Shown: in pieces, positions 36,565-48,626 of the stretch
How the letters are laid out: the number at the start of each line of letters is the position of its first letter
Numbering within the stretch: the stretch's first letter is position 1
DNA from: Trifolium pratense
Taxonomy: Eukaryota > Streptophyta > Magnoliopsida > Fabales > Fabaceae
Direction: 5' to 3'
Assembly (NCBI RefSeq): GCF_020283565.1
Contig: NC_060060.1
Location: forward strand, 37,634,001 to 37,698,000
DNA length: 64,000 bases
The notes under the pieces: model-generated
Database searches by the model: none
Told to the model about the DNA's origin: nothing
What the model saw: only the letters and a program-made list of their open reading frames with translations
Program-made: the position numbers and the translations under genes

Positions 36565-39019
36565 CTATTCACTGCTGCTAGTGCTAGTATCCCTATCCTG
36601 GTGCAATGTTTCTTCTATGAAGTTCACAACTAACGAAGCTAGCTCATTTTGGTGATTATTGTAGGGATGATCAGCTCCTTCTATGATATGTAATGTGTGG
36701 TTTGGTATAGCCTGGGCAAAGTGAAATGCATCCCCCACAGATATAACTGTGTCTGAAGAGCCGTGAACTGTAAGGACCCTGTTATATATTACATGATTTG
36801 AGATTAACACTATGCATAATTGAAATTATCATACACTTCTAGGCAATATTTTTCTCTCACCTGCATTCATTATCAATCTGAAGGCATGCTTCAAGCATAT
36901 CTGTATTTAAGCGATCCAACAAACTTTCCAGAGTCACGCGGTACTCAGAATTTCCTGCAACAGTAATGATCATATAATAATAAAATAAGTGTGCTTATGT
37001 TGACAGACAGAATCTGAGAATGTCATGTCATGTGCCAGAAGCCCACAATGATCATCTACGGTGGCTGCCTACCAGTTTCGAATCCAATTGTTCATAACCA
37101 TTGCCTATATTTTTCATTTTCCCTTGTTTTGTCTTTTCTTTGTTTTGTTATCAGACATTAAAGAGAATGAAATTTGACAAAATTAGAGTATTGCAGTAAA
37201 AACTTTAGCTAATAGGATAGAATAATCCCAAATTTCAAATTTTAGAATATGTGAAAGAAAAACAAGCCATGGTCCCGGAGCAAATACACTTCAACAATAA
37301 ATTCAAAGCAGGGAAACAGGTAATCAATTAATGACAAGAAACTGAATTTGTTTACTACCTACAACGTGTTCCCACGCCAAGAGGAATTGAAACTTATATC
37401 TGATTAAAAGACCGGTTACCTGAACTCTTCACATCAATGAAACCATCCTCCTTAATCCTTTTCATATAATCATTTCCAAGGCGTTCTTCAATTCCTGCCT
37501 TCAGATCATAGCGTCCAGAGAGATTGACGACTGCTTTGACGTCATGATATTTTGAAGCATAAAGAAGCACCACTCCACCTCCTGCATCAAGATACAGATG
37601 CACCAAATAATAGTTTCATTATGCATTCAGAATTGAAAAACATAATGCGAAGGCAATTTGAGAAGATGTATCAAAGCTGCATTAATAAGTCAGGTTTCAC
37701 CAAGTAGAAATGAAAAGAAAATGACCATGCAGTCACCCACATAGAGTTGGAGCATAGGGTTTTTTGACAATTCCTATAATACTATATAATGGAGCATATT
37801 TGATGAACGATTACAAAATCAGCAACTATATCCAAAATGCAATCTTTAAACATTTCTCTAAAACTTTTCTTGCTGGCAGCAGGAATACTTGTAGATAAGG
37901 AGAACAAGCCAATATACCTTTACTGTGCCCAACAATTGCAGTCACCAGACGGTTTGATTCGTGGAAATGTTGAGTTACGGCTCGTAAATCTTCAGCCTCT
38001 CTCCAGTAGTAACCATACTGAAACGAACCATCACTTTCCCTAGAATAGAAACCCAACAGTTAAATTAAGGAAAAATAGCGCGAAGTAGAAAAGATGATCA
38101 AGACCAAATGACACAAATTTTAGTACAAACAATTAACACTTTGTAGAAATGGAGAAACTACCATCCAACTTATATGTTATACTACCCTTGTCACTATTTA
38201 TTAGCACAATTTTAAGAACAAAAAATTTGACCCTAATTAATACACCTTCCACCGTTAATTATAAGCAAAAAAAACCATTTTTCAGATTCATTGAATAACT
38301 AATGTATCTGATCTATATTACTTATGATGCAGTACTACTAATTTGTATTCGAAGATGAAAAGTCAATATTTGACACATCTATACACAAGCGATAATTTAG
38401 GATTTAGTAGTCATACACAAAATGTACACATTAATTACCCATTTCCAGAAAAGTCGAAGCGGAAAGAACTGATTCCAGCTTTTTCCAATGCAGCAGCAAG
38501 GTTCACTAAGGTTTTGGATTCCTGGAGATGAGAAAACCAAAGCATGAAATTGAAAACAATTGAGTACAAAGATATTACTAAAATTAATGTATAAAGATTA
38601 ATATATGAAAGAAACAAACTTTTGAGGAGCGAAAACCGTGGCACAAGATTACAATCTCGTTAGTTCCAGAATCATGTAATATGCCCACAAGTTTTTCACC
38701 GTGCTTGTTTGGTATTATGACTCTCTTTTGCTCAAAACCTGAAAAAGGTAGTTATTATTATTAACAGAACAATGAACAATGAACTTATGTGTGTGTCTAT
38801 GAAATAAAAACACAAATATACTTCACCTGGGGTTTGTGAAGACAGAGACATGTTCAAGTTGAGGATGTTTCTTCTGGTTGTTCTGGTTATTGGTTTGTGA
38901 TTGGGAATGAAAGAAAAACGAACCTGGTGATGATTAAACAATGAGGGAGTTATAGAAAGTGATGAAGAATTTGATAATAGTGAAAGTGAGTGAGCATTTT
39001 GAATAACAAAGGTACCCAT
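36565..39019 (-). pseudogene. Alpha/beta hydrolase family protein, copy 2, frameshifted
   Basis: Tandem paralogue of the gene at 28451-33700 with the same seven-exon plan: 38827-39019, 38620-38739, 38439-38521, 37918-38039, 37420-37581, 36861-36954 and 36565-36778. Exon 2 is 120 bases instead of 119. A run GGG at 38699-38701 replaces the two G of ...KHG(N/E)KLVG, giving an immediate TGA, and no other frame is open across it. The other exons are clean, including VGHSKG, the VHGSSDTVISV acid region and GADHPYNNH. Exon 1 encodes about 64 residues before the conserved part, Ser/Thr/Arg-rich and almost free of acidic residues, like a plastid transit peptide; an internal ATG (MSLSSQTP) matches the short start of copy 1. 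It is either a very young pseudogene or a one-base sequence error. Confidence 0.78.
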
Positions 39020-39291
39020 TGAAAAACGAATTGCTAGCCAATTATTCACTTACTTGCAAACAGTATAGAGAACACACAATTTTGTCTTGTGTTATCTTTG
39101 CAAATGAAATGACTAACCAAAGTGATTATGAATTCAATTTATTTCAGTTAAGGTCGAATTAAAAAGGATTAATGAATTTTCCATAAAAAAAAAAGGATCT
39201 AAAATAGGGAGAAATTGGATACAAATTTCTATTTTTTTTTAGGATTTAATTGAATATTTTAAAAATAAGGAATAAAATGAAATTAAATAAC

Positions 39292-39505
39292 TAAGGTCCC
39301 GTTTGAATTAGCTTATTTTTGAGCTTATACAAACAGCTTATGCAATATAAATTATGTTTTATGCTATTTTATAAGTTCACACTAGTGAAAATTGTATTTT
39401 TTATAAGCTATTTTATCATAAACTACCTTGACAAACTTATAATAATACATAAAAATTGCATAAGTTATTTGCATAAGCTCAAAAATAAGTTATTCCAAGG
39501 CCTAA
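39292..39505. mobile_element. Tourist-like MITE, copy 4
   Basis: The element at 39295-39502 runs from GGTCCCGTTTGAATTAGCTT to AAGTTATTCCAAGGCC and is flanked by TAA on both sides. The interior is a long palindrome shared with copy 3 (CACTAGTGAAAATTGTATTTT). It lies in the intergenic space left of the RecA gene. Confidence 0.82.
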
Positions 39506-39971
39506 TTCATTCCATTATTTGGATAGCTTATTATGGAACAAAATAAAATGATAAATTCATTGTTTGAAAAGTGAACATAATGAAATCCATTATAAAATAT
39601 GTATATCTTTTTCACCTTTACTTTTTTTCTTCTTTTTTAGTTTTCTATAGTTTTCGTGATCAAAAGTAATTTTATTCAAAACATTGTCAGACACTAATCT
39701 TATTTCAAACTATTGAAATCACTTTCACAAACAAAATTAATCATCATATTTCTGTAATTCTGGTACCAGACGAGATATACATCACTATACAAATTGCACA
39801 GCAAAATTTTTACAAATAATTAGTGACGACCAAAATCTGGTTTAACGACCTTGCTTCATTGCCAATTAGTAATATACCTTGTCACCTTATGTGCCACAGG
39901 CCTACATAAAATGACCCAAAAATAAATTCCTGACTTGAGTGTCAGTCATCATACTTAAAGTTCACTAAAAT

Positions 39972-42900
39972 TCATGCTTCTACAACAGCTGTGGTTTCTT
40001 CGTCGGTAGAATCAAGGGTAGCAATTTCTTCCGTAACATCTCCATCTGACTCTGCTACCTTGTCTGTCTCGGGTTTTAAAAGCTTCTCCCTTATCTTCAT
40101 TTCCAGTTCTTCTAAAGCACTATAATTCTCAGCCAGGAAACTCTTGAGAGCATCCACACCGCGGAAATTATGTTCATTATAGTAATACATAGAACCAGCT
40201 TTTGTGATGAATTTGTATTTTAAGCTCAACTTTATAATCTCTGCTTCTCGACATATACCCTTGCCAAATTGAAGCTCAAACTCAGCAGTTTTAAATGGAG
40301 GGGCAAGCTTGTTCTTCACAACCTTGACAAGAACCTGGCTTCCTACAACCTGTGTCAACAGAAAACCAATTACGAGATTAAAAGAACAATTCTTCAAACC
40401 AGTATCTGTTAAGCAACCAGTTTTGCAACAAGAATTGATAAGATTGGTCTCAAATTATTAACTCTGATACATTCTTTCTTTTTATACTCTATCTAGGCAC
40501 CATCCTAAACACAGACAACTACTTACTGTGGAATATGGAATACATTAATCAATCATGAAAGATTTGAACAATAAGCAAGCAAACGACTTTAATTGATTTA
40601 TATTCATCTGTTTTGCAATGCATGGATCAGATATCAGAAGTCAGAACAGTTAAATTATTAAGATTGCAGTAAGTTTCTGAGGTTATAATAGTTGCCTATT
40701 CACACAAACTCTGAACCCTATTATGCAAAAAAGAGGATATCACCTTGTTGAAAAACTTAACATGATATTCAACACCACTCATTTGTCCAAAATACATACA
40801 CGAGATGAAGGCTGAAGCAACTTGGTATATGAGATTAAATAAAGCTGAGTTCAGAACAGTACATCACTTAGTTCTAGCAGACTGTTTAAGTATTTATGTT
40901 GTCTGAAATAATAATGTTTAAATTAAACAGGCAATGCCAATACTAAACCAGAAAGCATGAAAGCAGGAGAGCTAATAGATGACTACCTCTTCACCTTTCT
41001 TGACAAAACCTATCCTCTTAATATTAAGCCGCACAGAAGCATAAAATTTCAAGGCATTACCACCACAAGTAACTTCAGTGGGCCCACCAAATCCCCCAAA
41101 AGTAGAAATCTTTGACCTCACCTGAAAAAACATACAAAGGAATTTTCATTATTAAGAGATAGATATGTATACAAGCAACAGTTAATTATAATATCATGCA
41201 AGTCATTTACATTCCTTGGCATCAAACAACAATTCAAAAAAATGCCTAATCAAATTTAGGCATTGCACAGCAAGCACAACTCAACATGTGTTCAAAAAAT
41301 AGGTTTGCTGCTACATGACCAATCAATGCTTGGACATCAGAGAAATACTATATCGAATCAATTCAGATAATCTAGAAAACAAAGTACATAAAACAAATTC
41401 TGCCATATCAGTTTTAGAGTTTATGACTCTGATATTCAAACCAGCAAAGAACCCCCAACTGTTTTTTTGCTTTATTGTATTCTAAAATCATTTTTCAGAA
41501 TTTAAAAGAAGAAATACTAAAGAAGATGTTGTCCCTTATATCTTTTGGTATCTAAATAAAGGGTTACACATAACACCGTGCCCTAGATTTTGCATTTACC
41601 TTAATACAAAATGAAAGAGGACAAATTGAAGCTAAACAATAATATTAAAGAAAGTAGATAAGCAGCACAATTTCAAGAGGAAGGTGGACAACTGCGTAAT
41701 CAACAATTTTAGCTGATACCTGGTTTATAAAAATCAATATACTTTGAGAAAGTGACAAGGAGTGGCTCAATTTTCGAAGTGCCTGGCTCATCAACCTAGC
41801 CTGCATTGCCATGTGAGCATCACCCATTTCACCATCAAGCTCACCCTTAGGAACTAGAGCAGCCACCTATCAATGAAAAGACTGCAAAAATTTAGCAGAT
41901 ATACCTAAAACAGTAAAACGTATAAGATCATCGCACCTATGATAGAAGATCGAACAAAAAAAATACAAACCACGGGGATTAAAATTTTAAAACCATTTTA
42001 TTTAAGAACTTCTAGACAAGAAAAGTATTTCAGTTTCCATATCAGAGATCTTATTCTCCTTGTACTTATACCTCCAGATTATGAGTGTATACAAACAAGA
42101 ATTAGATATATACATGCTTAAATCAACATATTACTTAAATACATAACTTTTGTTTGTATGAGTATTTTAAATAACTAATTATGATTCAATGGTGAATTGG
42201 TGATCGGCTAAAATAACTTGAGTTGGTGAAAGTCTGTCAATTCATACCCTGGTTTATTGAATCCTACATGTTAGGATATTAATACGGCGGAAATGTCATC
42301 ATTAACAAGTTACAACGACAGGAGATGAAGTTATTATAATAAAGATATTATTACTTACACTGTCGACAACAATTACATCAATTGAACCACTACGGATTAA
42401 CGTGTCGACGAGACTAAGTGCTTGTTCACCACAATCTGGTTGTGACAGAAGCAAGTTCTGAGTATTCACACCAATAGACTCCGCAAGTGTCTTATCAAGG
42501 GCATGTTCAGCATCCACAAAGACACAGTAGCCTGGAAAACAGAACACATCCATACTTACAATTGGAAATTAGCCAGTAGTCTAGCAGCTCAAATTATTGG
42601 AACATCATTGAAATGGAGATGTGAAAAATGAGAAACCGTATAGAATTAAATCACAATTTTCGACTTCCGAATAACATTGGTCAAAAGTGCATTCTTAGAA
42701 ACTGAGTGAGACAATCATTTAAGTTCATCCAGTGTTATCACAACCAAGCAAGAAGAGAGGTGGGGATTCAATCAACCGTGAATCCATGACTACCATAAGA
42801 ATGATAATTACTCATGTTGTCACATGCCTAACATCTATAAAAGTTAAAATTCTATATCAAAACCAAAAAACAATAGACGGCATAATTATCGATCGCAAAA

Positions 42901-44442
42901 GTATTGTATAAAGATAACCTCCTTGCTTCTGTGCCTCTGCAATCACGTGTAAAGCAAGAGTTGTTTTCCCAGAAGCCTCTGGACCATATATTTCCACAAC
43001 ACGTCCCTTTGGAAGTCCGCCACATCCGAGTGCTATATCTAGAGCAAAAGAACCGGTAGACACTACTGGTACATCTTTTGGTGTGTCAGAGCGACCAAGC
43101 CACATGATAGATCCTTTTCCAAATGCAGAAGTGATCTGATCAAGAGCTTGCTTAAGGGCCAAATCTTTCTTAGACATGGTATCTTCACCTGAGTCACTTC
43201 CATCAGATTTAGAGCGCCTTCTACCTTAAGATATGTATAAACAAAAATGTTGTCAACATGTTAACTTCAAATCAGTACAAGCGCCAAGAAAAACCGATAG
43301 GTCATAGAAAACTGTGGAGCATAATGATCTGAAACACTGCAATATCTAATATATCTACTACTGATTTTAATAACAGCGGTAGAGAAACAAACTGATTTAA
43401 AAATTAAACTCTTTCTGTAAAAGAAAATACAAATGCCATAGGCAATTTAAGAATCCTTACTAGAGTAATTACTTGTTTGGTGCCGAAGTCTGTTATACTA
43501 GACTTTTCCCGAGTAAGCTAAGCAGTTAATAAAGCTATTATGTAGTTAAACAGTCTCCAAATTGTCAAAGTATAAATGTATCCCTGATCTGTATTGTACA
43601 ATTAACTGATTCTTTCAGTCATTTACAGCAATATAGATGTCTCAAATTCTCTAAACCAACATTTACTTTCATTTTGCTTCAATTTTTTCATGATTTTCTC
43701 GCAAACAACTGGCTTGAATAGGTTCTAGTTCTTGCCCAGATTTTCCAAATTTACTTTTCCTCCTTCTCTATTTCTCTTCTTCCTTCTTTTTGTTACCCTA
43801 ACCATCTAATCTAACCAAACCTCACCCTGCCACATGGGCTCAAGTTTCAAACAGCTTCCCAAGCTTGTTTTCTATCCTGGCTAGTTACTTCCCTCACAAT
43901 CCCCGTCCTAACCAAACCAATCCTTCTATTTATCCCATTCTTTAGGTTAAAAAATGCACAGTGAGCTTTATATTAAACTTGGTTTAAGAGCAAAAACATC
44001 CATATATAAATCAATTTTAATCAAATCCATTGTACAAAATTAAGCTCATGCAAAATTCCATTTATCAAATGCTGAACCACAAACACTAATCCAACAAAAA
44101 ATGGTGAATAGAAAATAGAGAGTTTCAACGAACCTTTAGATGAAAATGGCAATATCTGAAAAGTGCTAGATACTCCTAATTTCAAACCCTACGATAAGAA
44201 CAAAATAAATGAATTGGTGATTATCTATGAATTATAAAATCCATGAAATGAGAATAAAGACAATAACACGATCCCTGTGTAACGCAAAATAGTACATGAT
44301 CATGAATGAATTCATGATATTCATGATCACTGTACAAAGTCAAAAACACGATCAATAGAGAAAGAAAGAGTAACAGTGTGCGAACCTGAGAGGTGAATAG
44401 AGAGCGTGTGAGTAATGAAGTGTTCCGAAGCAAGCTCGCCAT
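39972..44442 (-). CDS. RECA2: Organellar RecA homologue (RECA2-like, mitochondrial)
   Basis: Seven exons give 416 residues in frame: 44386-44442, 44134-44188, 42919-43224, 42359-42531, 41720-41866, 40987-41121 and 39972-40349. Bacterial-type RecA proteins form filaments on single-stranded DNA and carry out strand exchange in recombination repair; plant copies act in plastids or mitochondria. The N-terminus ([19 protein letters not shown]) is Arg/Ser/Leu-rich, as in mitochondrial presequences. The Walker A motif GPEASGKT is at about 118-125 and Walker B VIVVD at about 192-196. The DNA-binding loops are [20 protein letters not shown] and [20 protein letters not shown]. The tail after about residue 380 is acidic, which favours RECA2 over RECA3 as I remember them. 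The RECA2 symbol is a family-level judgement. Confidence 0.92.
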
Positions 44443-44539
44443 AGAAGAAGTTCTATAGTTATGCGAGTTTAGAGATTGTTACACAGACAGAGAAGGGAAA
44501 ATGAAGAAAATCGATTGAACAATGAAGTGTGAAGAATGA

Positions 44540-45480
44540 AAATGGAATGGATTTTCCGTTGATGCATATCAACAAGTTCAAGTGCACTGCACTTACAGTT
44601 ACTGGGTTTTCTTTCTTCTTTTTATTTTCTTTATTTTTATTTTTTAGGGTTTTTATTTTATTTTATTTTATGGGGGCGTTTGATTTCCCTCCTTTTTCAA
44701 TTCCTTTTTATTTCCCATCGCTCCAGTCGCGACTGTGTGTTGTCAGGTGTTGAAGAAGAGTGTGTTATTATTGGGCTGGACTTGTCAGTTTCACTAATGG
44801 GCCAAGTAGGTTCTCCACTGAATTTTTCTCTTCCCACCCGTGTGTTTCTTTTCTACCTCATTTTTCCATTTTCGGCCTCGTTAAAAACTTTGGAATGTGT
44901 TTTCTGAAGTTTTTTTAGTTCAAATATGAAAAAAATTCAAAAAAAAATTTCTTCCAAGTCAAATTTTTTTTTATGCCTGTAAATTGTTCTTTCAAAATCA
45001 TAATTATTGTATTTATTATTATGTTCTAAAAATATTAATAATAATTAATAATAAAAACGGAGGATAAAAAATAGAAAGAATCTTAATTCCTAAATCTTAA
45101 TTTATACTCAGTTCGGCAATTCGGTTCCAACTAGCATTTAACGGTAGATTCAACCGCAAGGATTAAAGGCTAACTTTAGAGCCACATTTTAATCTATATC
45201 TATATCCTGTTATGAATGCAAAATGTGGAATGACTCAAAACTCTTTCATTTGTATATGTGCCACGTTGATCCATGATCAAGCATGAGGTAGCTATCTTAT
45301 CCTTCATCCCTTGGTACTCTAGACCTATAGACGGTCCTATAGACCTTATAGCTCATGCTACCTTATGTTGTCTTTTAGATTTTTAGTTTTTTTCTTTATA
45401 AGTTGTTGGAGATTTAGCCCTTTTATCTCATTAAAATAAAATTTGATTAATGTATGTTTCAACATTAAGCATACCAACGC
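44540..45480. other. Intergenic, no gene recognised
   Basis: Upstream of the RecA gene. AT-rich with T-runs. Open frames at 44529-44753 and 44680-44907 are low-complexity (Phe/Ser) and resemble nothing known. Confidence 0.5.
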
Positions 45481-45483
45481 ACG

Positions 45484-46108
45484 TCTATATATATAAATTC
45501 TAGATAGTTATTGAATTGTCTATCTAAACCCTAATTCATAAACCAATGAAAACATTTCATTTTGCCACATCATTCACTTACATCCATTTAATGTGAGGTA
45601 CTAATTGTAATTATTATTATTATTATTATTATTATTATTGTTTTGGGTTATTATTCATTTTAATTTTTTGTGTTCATTTTATTATTTTGTGTATTTTATT
45701 TTTTTTTCAAAATAGTTAATGTTTTCATTAATAATCTTTTGTCCAATCTTTGTAAATATAAGGAGTTGGTCGATTGCCAGGACTACTTTTTTAATGTTAG
45801 TAAAAAAATTAGATAAATAAAATTTACTAATGGTTGTTATGCCCTGTATGATTTTTATCATATTTGATATTTGAGTATGAGTTAAGTTGGTTTATTTTTG
45901 CTCCAATAAGTTTCAAATTAATATAAATGTCAAATTCGATAATGCAGTAATTTTTTGGTAAGGGATAATGAAGATTCCAATAAGTTTCAAATTAATATCT
46001 TTGCTCCTATTGTTTCAATTTTAAATTTACTATTTATATAAATATTTTTTTGACGTTATAGTATAAAATAGCGCACAACACTCGTGCATCGCATGGGTAA
46101 GTGTCTAG
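45484..46108 (+). mobile_element. Short non-autonomous Helitron (0.6 kb)
   Basis: It begins TCTATATATATAAATTCTAG and ends with a hairpin CTCGTGC-ATC-GCATGGG (46081-46097, two G-T pairs), seven bases and CTAG followed by T. The 3' terminus is closely related to that of the 5.2-kb Helitron (same loop and spacing), so they belong to one family. The base before TC is G rather than the expected A. It contains a (TTA)n microsatellite at 45609-45639 and no gene. Confidence 0.72.
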
Positions 46109-46577
46109 TTTTAGATTTATTGTTGATAGAAAATAACTAAAACCTAATTGGGTGACACGTGTAACACTTGGCAGCCATGCATATTGCTACCGACAAATTA
46201 AAAGTGACGTCAATAACAACATGAAGCTCCTTTGACCAATAGACCCATTTTAAAAAAAAAATTACTCCTTCTACTCCTTTAGGTGCCCGTTTATCCTTCT
46301 TAATTTAGCCTTAAAATTACTTTAAGAATAAAGTTGAAAATAAAAGCTTTAAACTTAAAGTTAAAGTTGTTTGATATTTATTATTTTTTTTCAACTTAAT
46401 TATCATTTTTAAGTTAAATCTAATGGTAAAATAGATTAATAATTAACTTATCGATGCTATTGCTATGCTCCTCTCTTTATCGTACTATATAGAATATAGT
46501 ACCATATAGGAAATGAGTCGATTAGATTTTTCTGTTTCAACAAATCGCACGTAGAGATATTGATAAGACACATAGAG

Positions 46578-46964
46578 TTAATGGTATTTCGTAACTAATC
46601 GATTGAGCAGCAGCTCGTAGACCATCCAAAAAGGAATATTTATTATTTGACCCATATCCCGACATAGAAGTCCAATGGGAACAATACTCGAAACAACAAT
46701 CCATAAAAAAATACCGATATTGAAATCTGATAAAACAAAGTTATAACCAAAGAAAATTACCGAATAACTTATTAGAATTGATATCACGGATGTGACGTGA
46801 TTAAAAAGACAAATATTTTTCACAGCAAACATCTTAAGATGATGTAATATATGCAATAATCTCAATTTTACAATTTTCCTTTCTTCTGCAGAAGAATGAA
46901 ACTTTGTACACTTCCTTCCTTTGCACGTGGATTTAAGCCATTTGCCCAGAGAAAAATAATTCAC
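46578..46964 (-). CDS. Unassigned membrane-protein-like open frame, doubtful
   Basis: The 128-codon frame begins at a GTG following an in-frame stop; the first ATG is at codon 45. Codons 45-128 encode two or three hydrophobic stretches ([35 protein letters not shown]), which would suit a membrane protein. A good acceptor-like TTCTTCTGCAG sits in the upstream part of the frame, so it may be the last exon of a gene or of a relic. I do not recognise a family. Confidence 0.25.
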   Translation of the reverse strand: MNYFSLGKWLKSTCKGRKCTKFHSSAEERKIVKLRLLHILHHLKMFAVKNICLFNHVTSVISILISYSVIFFGYNFVLSDFNIGIFLWIVVSSIVPIGLLCRDMGQIINIPFWMVYELLLNRLVTKYH

Positions 46965-46969
46965 GTGTC

Positions 46970-48340
46970 ATAACCTCATCTTCAATGTTACACGTACTAA
47001 CGTGCTTCACAAAATGGTTATAAGCAGAGAACTACATCCATACAAAATTACAAGTGTCGACAAAATAAAAATATGAAACGTGGCTAATTGGTTGATTTTA
47101 CCAAAAAATAGACCGGTGCAAAGATACGGTGTTCACCCCTGCTACTTTGTCTTTCTACTTTCATTCTCACATGAGTCACATTCGTTTTCTGGATTTTTAT
47201 TTAATTATTTCATTCTATAATTAATAAGTCTAGTTAGTAAATTGCTAAGAAAAAAATTAGTTGCAATCAAAATTTTCAATACAATGTTAATTACTACTCA
47301 TACGTCTTATTTATAAGCAAAAATTAACAGATTTTTTTACTTTTGATATTAACCATCTAGTTTTTAAGGAAAGGGAATCCCGGTTATTCATAGTTTGATT
47401 ACGAGATAAGTAAAGTCTGATCAAGAATTATTTTTATCAGGAATCGAACTCGGATTATGTAGAACAATATTCCTTCTAGCAGGAGTTCATTAACAACTTG
47501 AGTCAAATATCTTGGTTAAATTTTGTTGACTTTAAATATAAACAAAAGTCATCAAATTCATCTCTAATAAATGTCATCGTTTCAAAAATACCCCCATCAA
47601 TTCTCCGTTTGTAAAGATGATTATATAATCTCAAAGTATAATCTCAAAGTAAATTTAATGTTTTTTTTTACATTAAATCTAACAAATTTCTTAATAAATA
47701 TCAAACGAGAGAATTTTGTTTATCCAATTCTAACTTCAAAACAATATTATTTGCATTAATTTCAATTCAATATTTTTTCACTTTGTATTTATGATATCGA
47801 TAAATATAGTACTCCAAATGCATAATAAAGGGCACTCCTTTTGTAAAAAAAAAAGTAAGTTTTACATTGTATAATTAATGTATCTAGAGTATAATAATAA
47901 ATTTCACCTTTCACTTTGAATTTTATTTTTGCCATGACTAAATTGTATCGTCGAAAAATCATGAGAAAGAATCATTCAAACTCAAGTGACTAATAAACTC
48001 ATTGTAGAATGAACCTTTCGAAAAAAGATAATTTTAAAAATACAATGGTAAGAGAAAAATGAGTCTTTTTAGTTTAATAAAAATGATATTATCCGTTTAT
48101 ATATATTTTTAATGTGTAAAATAATAATACTACTACTAAATTAGGTCGATTAAATCTCTGTAAGCATAGTAGAAACAAATACATATATATGTATTTGGTA
48201 GTAGTCTAACCATTTTTCATTTAGTTGAGACATTGCATGTAAAATGCAGGAATTTGGGTTCAAATCCTGGTACTTCCACTATAAGTAAAATTTTAACACT
48301 ACTTGACAAAAGAAAATTCTAACCACTTTTTCACTTTAAA
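46970..48340. other. Intergenic, no gene recognised
   Basis: AT-rich sequence between the doubtful membrane frame and the heat shock factor promoter. It contains ACGTGTCA and ACGTGC motifs near 46925-47005 but no supported gene. Confidence 0.45.
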
Positions 48341-48344
48341 AATT

Positions 48345-48470
48345 GAAATTTTAACACTAGATTATTTGAATTAAAAAAAAAGTGAATTAATTTGGAAAGG
48401 ATAGTGAAATTTTAACACTGGATTATTTGAATTAAAAAAAAAAAAAGCGAATTAATTTGGCAAGGATAGT
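48345..48470. repeat. Direct duplication of about 61-65 bases in the heat shock factor promoter
   Basis: Unit 1 (48345-48405) and unit 2 (48406-48470) both run from GAAATTTTAACACT through ATTATTTGAATTAAAAAAA and GAATTAATTTGG to AAGGATAGT. They differ in A-run length and a few bases. The pair ends about 15 bases before the TATA box. Confidence 0.9.
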
Positions 48471-48484
48471 AGAATTTGTGATCT

Positions 48485-48492
48485 ATAAATAG
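48485..48492 (+). promoter_or_regulatory. TATA box of the heat shock factor gene
   Basis: TATAAATA about 135 bases upstream of the ATG, followed by a C/A-rich leader (ACTCACATTCACATC...) typical of a plant 5' UTR. Confidence 0.7.
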
Positions 48493-48626
48493 AAACGAAC
48501 GAGAACGTGTAACACTTTCCCACAAAGACATTCTCACTCACATTCACATCTCTACACACACAGACACAGTGACACTCAAGCGGCAAAGCAGAGTAAAACC
48601 GAACACTCAAAAAATAAAGAAATAAA

